NCBI RefSeq assembly: GCF_002272245.1 | Contig: NZ_NPDD01000088.1 | Location: 1 to 57,551 of the forward strand | Direction: 5' to 3' | Length of the DNA: 57,551 nucleotides | Origin: Bacillus sp. 7884-1 | GTDB lineage: Bacteria > Bacillota > Bacilli > Bacillales > Cytobacillaceae | In this document: in pieces, positions 52,527-57,551 of the stretch | Layout of the letters: each line of letters begins with the position of its first letter | How positions within the stretch are numbered: the stretch's first letter is position 1 | The notes under the pieces: model-generated | Database searches by the model: none | What the model saw: the letters and a program-made list of their open reading frames with translations, nothing else | What the model was told of the DNA's origin: nothing | Program-made: the position numbers and the translations under genes

Positions 52527-52569
52527 AAAGAGGTTTCTCACCTGTTGTGTTAGTGGGGCCTCTTTTTGT
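52527..52569 (+). terminator. Terminator of the GNAT gene
   Basis: AAAGAGG and CCTCTTT outer arms, with CTCAC / GTGGG inner pairing, followed by TTTTTG. Confidence 0.7.
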
Positions 52570-52633
52570 TCGTAAATAAGAGTAATAAATGAAAATACAT
52601 TTGCAATTTAATACTTATTTTTATCCATTATAG

Positions 52634-52639
52634 TATAAT
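52634..52639 (+). promoter_or_regulatory. -10 box of the VWA gene
   Basis: A perfect TATAAT lies 37 bases before the ATG; the -35 region is poor. Confidence 0.45.
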
Positions 52640-52675
52640 TATGGAAGTTGGTAAAATTTTGAAAGGGGATATATC

Positions 52676-53341
52676 ATGACGACAATTAGTTTAATGAAAA
52701 AGGCTGCAGGAGTTATTTTAGAAAAGAAGAAACTTACTGATGTGGTTGCAAGAGTTGGGTTAATCTTGGATATTTCAGGGTCAATGCGCTCACTGTACAA
52801 AAATGGGACTGTTCAAAAAGTTGTGGAGCGAATTTTAGCTGTTGCCAGTCAGTTTGATGATGATGGAACACTTGATGTTTGGGTGTACGACAATGAATTT
52901 TCTCGATTGAAGTCAGTAACTGAGAGAGAATTTGTTAATTATGTAGATGAGTATATTTTACGTAATGATTTAATCCATAAATTTGGTAGGAATGATGAAC
53001 CTCCAGTAATGGAGGATGTTATTAATAAATATACGGTTGAACAACCTGAGAAGGTTCCAACATTTATCGTGTTTATCAATGATGGCGGTTGTAATAGAAC
53101 GATTAAAAAGCCAATAGTTGAATCCTCCAATAAACCAATTTTTTGGCAGTTTGTGGGTATTGGTGATTCTAACTTTGAAGTACTTGAAAAACTGGATATC
53201 ATGGAAGGTCGTTTCATAGATAATGCAAATTTCTTTCACATTAAGGATATTGAAAAAATATCCGATGAAGAATTGTATAATAATCTGCTAAATGAGTTTC
53301 CTCAATGGCTGGTAGAAGCAAAATCCAAGGGGATTTTATAA
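52676..53341 (+). CDS. TerF-like von Willebrand A domain protein
   Basis: The 221-residue protein is essentially one VWA domain with a complete metal-site motif D32-I-S34-G-S36 in LDISGSMRSLY. The stretch GRNDEPPVMEDVINKY and QFVGIGDSNFEVLEKLD match the VWA part of TerF/YxxN-type tellurite-cluster proteins. It has no signal, so it acts in the cytosol, probably holding a protein partner through the metal ion. An AAAGGGG site precedes the ATG. Its usual TerD/TerB company is not adjacent, but a TerD-TerB fusion lies 20 kb away in this window. Confidence 0.82.
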   Translation: MTTISLMKKAAGVILEKKKLTDVVARVGLILDISGSMRSLYKNGTVQKVVERILAVASQFDDDGTLDVWVYDNEFSRLKSVTEREFVNYVDEYILRNDLIHKFGRNDEPPVMEDVINKYTVEQPEKVPTFIVFINDGGCNRTIKKPIVESSNKPIFWQFVGIGDSNFEVLEKLDIMEGRFIDNANFFHIKDIEKISDEELYNNLLNEFPQWLVEAKSKGIL

Positions 53342-53391
53342 TATTAAGATGGTACTTTAGGTCTAGTACAAAGTATTCAAATATAATAGAA

Positions 53392-53407
53392 TGTGATTTA
53401 AATCACT
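53392..53407 (+). promoter_or_regulatory. Fnr box of hmp
   Basis: TGTGATTTAAATCACT fits the B. subtilis Fnr consensus TGTGA-N6-TCACT exactly. Its centre lies about 41.5 bases before the start predicted from TATAAT at 53429, the classic activator position. Confidence 0.78.
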
Positions 53408-53428
53408 TACTCCTTGTGTGGTATCTCA

Positions 53429-53434
53429 TATAAT
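53429..53434 (+). promoter_or_regulatory. -10 box of hmp
   Basis: A perfect TATAAT without a good -35 is what is expected of an activator-dependent promoter. Confidence 0.65.
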
Positions 53435-53474
53435 CACTATATAAATAGTAATAACTACATAAGGAGTGTTCGTT

Positions 53475-54716
53475 TTGTTAAATCAAAAAACAATCGAAAT
53501 AATTAAATCAACCGTACCTGTTTTAGAAAAACACGGAGAAGCCATTACAACACGTTTTTATCAAATGATGTTTGGGAATCATCCTGAACTTTTAAACATC
53601 TTTAACCATGCAAACCAAAAACAAGGAAGACAACAAAGGGCGCTTGCGGGGACAGTGTATGCTGCGGCACAATATATTGATAACCTTGAAGCAATCCTTC
53701 CTGTTGTTAAACAAATTGCCCATAAACATAGAAGTCTTGGAATTAAACCGGAGCATTATCCAATTGTCGGCAAACACCTTTTATTAGCGATTAAGGATGT
53801 ACTCGGTGATGCAGCTACAGATGAGATCATCAATGCCTGGGGAGAGGCTTACGGGGTAATTGCAGATGCCTTTATCAGTGTTGAGGCAGAAATGTATGAA
53901 GAAGCCGAAAAACAACAAGGTGGATGGGAAGGTTTCCGTAGTTTTATTGTAGACCGTAAAGTAAAAGAAAGTAATGTTATTACATCCTTCTATTTAAAAC
54001 CAGTGGATAACAAGGAAATTGCTCAATTTCTACCAGGTCAATATATTAGCCTAAAACTTGAAATCGATGGGGAGGAGTTTACCCATATCCGTCAATATAG
54101 CTTGTCTGATGCCCCTGGCAAAGATTATTATCGCATCAGCGTAAAACGTGAAGCCGGAACAGCCAACCCTGATGGAATGGTATCAAATTACCTGCATGAC
54201 GGTGTAACAGAAGGAGAAATCCTAAATGTAAGTGCTCCAGCGGGAGACTTTTTCCTAGATATTGAAAAAAATACACCTGTAGTGTTATTAAGCGGTGGCG
54301 TAGGATTAACACCAATGTTAAGTATGTTGAAAACAGTAGTTGAAGTGCAGCCAGAAAGGAAGGTAACTTTCATACATGCGGCGGCAAATGGAAATGTTCA
54401 TGCACTTAGAGATGAAGTAGAAGCCCTTGCTTCGAAGGACAATGTGACCTCATTCTTCTTTTATGATTCACCAACGGAAGAGGATCGTAAAAACAATACC
54501 TTCGATGTTGAAGGCTATGTGACACAAGAGTGGCTTGTAAACAACACATCAAGTTTAGATGCAGACTTCTATTTCTGTGGCCCTCTGCCATTTATGAAAT
54601 CTATTAATACTTCTTTAAAGAATTTAGGGGTAAATGATGAAAGAATTCACTTTGAATTTTTTGGACCAAAAGATAGTTTAGAAGAAAGTGCCAAGAAAGA
54701 ACCGGTTTCCGTTTAG
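53475..54716 (+). CDS. hmp: Flavohaemoglobin (nitric oxide dioxygenase)
   Basis: Hmp oxidises nitric oxide to nitrate with oxygen and NADH. The 413-residue protein has a globin domain (1-140) with Y29, Q53 and the proximal haem ligand H85 in AHKHRSLGI. An FAD domain (RQYSLSD near 203) and an NAD domain (LLSGGVGLTPML near 272 and CGPLPFM near 373) follow. I start it at TTG 53475, 8 bases after AAGGAG; a GTG at 53466 overlaps that site. An Fnr-type box upstream suggests induction when oxygen is scarce. Confidence 0.94.
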   Translation: MLNQKTIEIIKSTVPVLEKHGEAITTRFYQMMFGNHPELLNIFNHANQKQGRQQRALAGTVYAAAQYIDNLEAILPVVKQIAHKHRSLGIKPEHYPIVGKHLLLAIKDVLGDAATDEIINAWGEAYGVIADAFISVEAEMYEEAEKQQGGWEGFRSFIVDRKVKESNVITSFYLKPVDNKEIAQFLPGQYISLKLEIDGEEFTHIRQYSLSDAPGKDYYRISVKREAGTANPDGMVSNYLHDGVTEGEILNVSAPAGDFFLDIEKNTPVVLLSGGVGLTPMLSMLKTVVEVQPERKVTFIHAAANGNVHALRDEVEALASKDNVTSFFFYDSPTEEDRKNNTFDVEGYVTQEWLVNNTSSLDADFYFCGPLPFMKSINTSLKNLGVNDERIHFEFFGPKDSLEESAKKEPVSV

Positions 54717-54731
54717 GAAATCGGTTTTTTT
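54701..54731 (+). terminator. Terminator of hmp
   Basis: ACCGGTTTCC and GGAAATCGGT pair around GTTTA, with one bulge, overlapping the stop codon and ending in TTTTTTT. Confidence 0.85.
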
Positions 54732-54806
54732 ATGGGTTGAAAGTTTGATTCAGACATTAATTGTGATTAAATAAAAGGTAGAAATAGCCAGAAAGGATGA
54801 AGCTTT

Positions 54807-55583
54807 TTGAATAAGAATGTCATAAGGTCCATAACAATGGTATCAGTATTTTTTTGCCTCCTCTGGCTGGTAGGACTTGGGTGGGCTGTAGCTGAATATT
54901 ACGCAGGTAAGCCCGATAAAATCCCAGAGAAAACCGTTATTGAAAAGAAAGCAGAGAAAAAAGATGGAATGCATATTGTTGCCTTAGGTGATTCCTTAAC
55001 AAGAGGAACAGGCGATGAAACCGGAAAAGGCTATATTGGTGTCCTTATGGACGAAATAAAGGAAAAATCAAAACAGGAAGTGCGGCTAACAAATTTAGGT
55101 ATTAGCGGACAAAGGTCTGACCAGCTAAAGCAGCAAATTCAGCAAACGGAAGTTAAACGGCAAATTCAATCAGCAGATATGGTTTTAGTCACAATGGGCG
55201 GCAATGATTTGTTCAGGGGTGGACAAGGGTTATTTGAAATTAATACAGAAGACATTACTGAAATTGAGAAGAAATTCCTTGAGAACATGAATTTTATTTT
55301 CCAGCAGATTCGGGCAAGTAATCCAAATGCAAATGTTTTCTTCATTGGCCTATATAACCCATTTATTGACTTAGAAGAGGGTAAAGAGATGTCAAAAGTA
55401 GTTCGTCATTGGAATTATCAGAGTGCGGAATTAAGTGCTACTTTCCCAAAGATTGTATTTGTACCAACATTTGATCTTTTTGAGCTAAAGGTCAATGATT
55501 ATCTATATACTGACAAGTTTCACCCAAATACAAAAGGGTACCGTTTAATAGCTGAACGAGTAGCTTCATTGCTTACTTGGTAA
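54807..55583 (+). CDS. SGNH/GDSL hydrolase, membrane-anchored
   Basis: The 258-residue protein has one N-terminal membrane helix (8-29), a charged spacer, then an SGNH esterase domain. Block I is ALGDSLTRGTGD with S63, then GISGQRSD, MGGNDLFRGG and the C-terminal D236-KF-H239. It resembles YpmR-type Bacillus proteins. The active site faces outward; lipids or wall acyl groups are likely substrates. The start is TTG at 54807 after AAAGGATGA. The downstream ABC genes follow 14 bases after its stop, so they may share a transcript. Confidence 0.87.
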   Translation: MNKNVIRSITMVSVFFCLLWLVGLGWAVAEYYAGKPDKIPEKTVIEKKAEKKDGMHIVALGDSLTRGTGDETGKGYIGVLMDEIKEKSKQEVRLTNLGISGQRSDQLKQQIQQTEVKRQIQSADMVLVTMGGNDLFRGGQGLFEINTEDITEIEKKFLENMNFIFQQIRASNPNANVFFIGLYNPFIDLEEGKEMSKVVRHWNYQSAELSATFPKIVFVPTFDLFELKVNDYLYTDKFHPNTKGYRLIAERVASLLTW

Positions 55584-55597
55584 GGAGACCGGCGAAG

Positions 55598-56509
55598 ATG
55601 GAGAAAATAACTTTATCTGTACATAATTTGAAAAAAACAATCGGCAAAAAAGAAATCATTAAAGGGATTAGTTTTGATTTAAAAGAAGGCGAGGTATTTG
55701 GATTCTTAGGTCCAAATGGTGCCGGTAAAACGACGACTATCCGGATGTTAGTAGGATTAATCAAACCTACTTCAGGAAGCATTCAGATTGGCGGCTATAA
55801 CATTGAAGAAAACTTCGAGGAAGCAATGAAACATCTCGGCTGTATTGTTGAAAATCCTGAATTATATCCGTATTTATCTGGTTATGATAATCTGCTGCAT
55901 TTTGCGAATATGCTTGAAGGGATTGGCAAAGAGCGAATCGGTGAAGTGACGGAGCTTGTGGGACTAAAAGATCGAATTCACGATAGAGTAAAAACCTATT
56001 CACTTGGAATGAGACAAAGACTGGGGATTGCCCAGGCGCTATTAGGAAGACCCAAGGTATTAATTCTTGATGAACCAACGAATGGGTTAGATCCTGCTGG
56101 AATTAGAGAAATGAGGGAGTTTATTCGGTTCCTTGCTGAAGATGAAGGACTGAGTGTTCTTGTATCTAGCCATCTATTAAGTGAAATTCAATTACTTTGC
56201 GACCGAGTGGCGATTATTTCTAGAGGAACCGTGATTAAAACGGATTCTGTTCATAACTTGTTATCAAATAGAGAACGAGTTGTATGGCGTTTCCATCCAA
56301 TAGAGGAGGGTAAGCAGGTTTTACGTTCCTTCACAACCATTGAAGAAAGAGAAGATGGGTCCATTTCGACGGAATATGATGAGATTAAAACAGCGCAGTG
56401 GAATAAAATGCTTGTGGAAGCAGGTATTTCTGTGACTGAAATGAATCGTAAAATGCCTGTATTGGAAGATTTGTTCCTCGAGTTAACCGGGGGTGATTCT
56501 ATTGAATAA
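55598..56509 (+). CDS. ABC transporter ATPase (bacitracin-export type)
   Basis: The 303-residue ATPase has Walker A GPNGAGKTTT near 39-48, signature YSLGMRQRLGIAQ, Walker B LILDEPTNGLDP and a short C-terminal extension typical of BcrA/YhaQ/CcmA-like exporters. I start it at ATG 55598; the frame open from 55577 overlaps the preceding gene. It overlaps the permease gene by 8 bases, so the two form one exporter. The substrate is unknown. Confidence 0.88.
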   Translation: MEKITLSVHNLKKTIGKKEIIKGISFDLKEGEVFGFLGPNGAGKTTTIRMLVGLIKPTSGSIQIGGYNIEENFEEAMKHLGCIVENPELYPYLSGYDNLLHFANMLEGIGKERIGEVTELVGLKDRIHDRVKTYSLGMRQRLGIAQALLGRPKVLILDEPTNGLDPAGIREMREFIRFLAEDEGLSVLVSSHLLSEIQLLCDRVAIISRGTVIKTDSVHNLLSNRERVVWRFHPIEEGKQVLRSFTTIEEREDGSISTEYDEIKTAQWNKMLVEAGISVTEMNRKMPVLEDLFLELTGGDSIE

Positions 56510-57482
56510 GCTGATTCATAATGAAATGATGAAGCTGATTGCCAAAAAGCGCCTAGTTATCATAGCCATTATTATTGGCATTCTGGTTGCAATGTTTACC
56601 TATGCCCAATATAAAGAGGTTGAAAGACAAAGGGAAAAGTTAGGAACCGACGATTGGCGGACGATGATACAACAAACCATTATTGACCAGCAAAACCGAA
56701 TTAGCAGTGCCCGTATTTCGGATGAATGGAAAAAACAACTGCAAATTGCCTTGCAGCAAAATCAATATTATTTAGATCATGACATAAACCCCTCAGAACC
56801 TGGTGCTCCGACGTTTATGAGAATATTTTTGGAGAATTCAATTGAACTATTTATCCCATTAATGGTGATGGTTATTGCCAGTGATATTGTATCCTCTGAG
56901 CATAGTCAAGGCTCGATTAAGTTACTATTAACTCGGCCAGTTAAAAGATGGAAAGTCCTTCTGAGTAAATATATCAGTTTAACTTTTGCCATCTCTTTAA
57001 TTGTAGCTATAGCCGGAATTCTCTCTTATGGTATTTCAGGATTGGTGTTTGGTTATCAAGGGTGGGGAGCACCAGTATTGACTGGTTTTAGTGTGAGTGA
57101 TACAGGTTTAAATACCGCAAGTGTGAAGTTGATCAATCAATGGCAGTTTCTATTAATGGATTTTGGACTTGTATGGTTTGTGGCGATTGTCGTTGGGACT
57201 CTTTCCTTCATGCTTTCTGTTTTAATTCGCAGTACGGCTGCTGGCATGGGTGTTATGCTCGCTGCCCTAATTTCAGGTGCAATTCTTAGCAATATGGTTT
57301 CGTCGTGGGAGTCAGCTAAGTATTTCTTTATGGTGAATTTAAAGCTAACAAACTATATGAATGGTAACCCGCCGCCAATTGAAGGGATGACATTGTCATT
57401 TTCAATGTTGGTTCTACTTGTGTGGTGGGCGATTGGATTATTTGTTTCATTCTTTGTATTTACCAAAAAGGATGTATATTAA
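56502..57482 (+). CDS. ABC transporter permease (ABC-2 type)
   Basis: The 326-residue protein has a first helix near residues 16-35, an external segment of about 85 residues, then five more helices (LFIPLMVMVIASDIVSSEHSQGSIKLLLTRPVKR is the conserved second-helix region). This is the ABC-2 permease layout paired with the preceding ATPase. The start is TTG at 56502 with GGGGGTGA 5 bases before; a GTG at 56493 lies in that site. Confidence 0.86.
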   Translation: MNKLIHNEMMKLIAKKRLVIIAIIIGILVAMFTYAQYKEVERQREKLGTDDWRTMIQQTIIDQQNRISSARISDEWKKQLQIALQQNQYYLDHDINPSEPGAPTFMRIFLENSIELFIPLMVMVIASDIVSSEHSQGSIKLLLTRPVKRWKVLLSKYISLTFAISLIVAIAGILSYGISGLVFGYQGWGAPVLTGFSVSDTGLNTASVKLINQWQFLLMDFGLVWFVAIVVGTLSFMLSVLIRSTAAGMGVMLAALISGAILSNMVSSWESAKYFFMVNLKLTNYMNGNPPPIEGMTLSFSMLVLLVWWAIGLFVSFFVFTKKDVY

Positions 57483-57489
57483 ATCGATT

Positions 57490-57530
57490 AAAAGAGCTAT
57501 TCCTGCAAATAGGAATAACTCTTTTTATTT
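57490..57530 (+). terminator. Terminator of the ABC operon
   Basis: AAAGAG/CTCTTT outer and TATTCCT/AGGAATA inner stems surround a short loop and end in TTTTTATTTT. Confidence 0.85.
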
Positions 57531-57551
57531 TGGCTGTGTCAAAGGTAACTG

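Overview
The window reads as chromosomal DNA of a low-GC, spore-former-type member of the Bacillaceae, probably Neobacillus or a close Bacillus relative (inference). The grounds are the dppABCDE-ykfABCD gene order known from Bacillus subtilis, a ydgG/ydgH-like MarR-MMPL pair, a CodY-type box, an Fnr-type box, a proline T-box leader, strong purine-rich ribosome binding sites, frequent GTG/TTG starts, and many hairpin-plus-U-tract terminators. No rRNA or tRNA gene and no CRISPR array was seen.

Layout. 1-5000: an NhaC-type antiporter followed by the 5-oxoprolinase genes pxpB-pxpA-pxpC, then a YitT-family membrane protein. 5100-10120: aspartase (aspA), a LysM/polysaccharide deacetylase, ammonia-dependent asparagine synthetase (asnA) and three small proteins. 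10160-13270: a PadR regulator with its membrane partner, a DUF4173 membrane protein sharing the same operator-like sites, and a DinB-fold protein. 13580-17340: a SulP anion transporter and an ArsR regulator, with an IscB element (omega/HEARO RNA plus intact RuvC and HNH motifs) lodged directly behind arsR. 17400-24500: a B12-binding radical SAM protein, a cold-shock protein, sbcD-sbcC, and then a 52-bp-period tandem array of dyad repeats. 24500-28650: a gene-poor stretch with small membrane and zinc-ribbon genes, a broken ORF, and an element of about 490 bp bounded by imperfect inverted repeats of about 50 bp and rich in internal hairpins.

28640-33200: type II pantothenate kinase, SelB, and a TerD-linker-zinc ribbon-TerB fusion. 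33160-43500: a muropeptide and dipeptide recycling operon. Its DppBCDE-YkfD transporter imports peptides; DppA, LdcA, YkfC and YkfB trim and epimerise them; a cytosolic class A beta-lactamase-fold hydrolase closes it. A near-perfect CodY box overlaps its promoter. 43500-49900: an ECF-like sigma factor, an accessory-looking ClpP, MarR plus MMPL exporter, a cupredoxin membrane protein and a 44-residue charged peptide gene. 49970-57551: T-box-controlled compact prolyl-tRNA synthetase, GNAT acetyltransferase, TerF-like VWA protein, Fnr-box-controlled flavohaemoglobin, a GDSL hydrolase and an ABC exporter.

The strongest candidates for a second look are the IscB/omega RNA locus, the structured inverted-repeat element at 26395-26890 (its internal pairings interleave like a pseudoknot), and the 52-bp dyad array beside sbcCD. 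All functional calls rest on motif recognition by eye; no database search was run.
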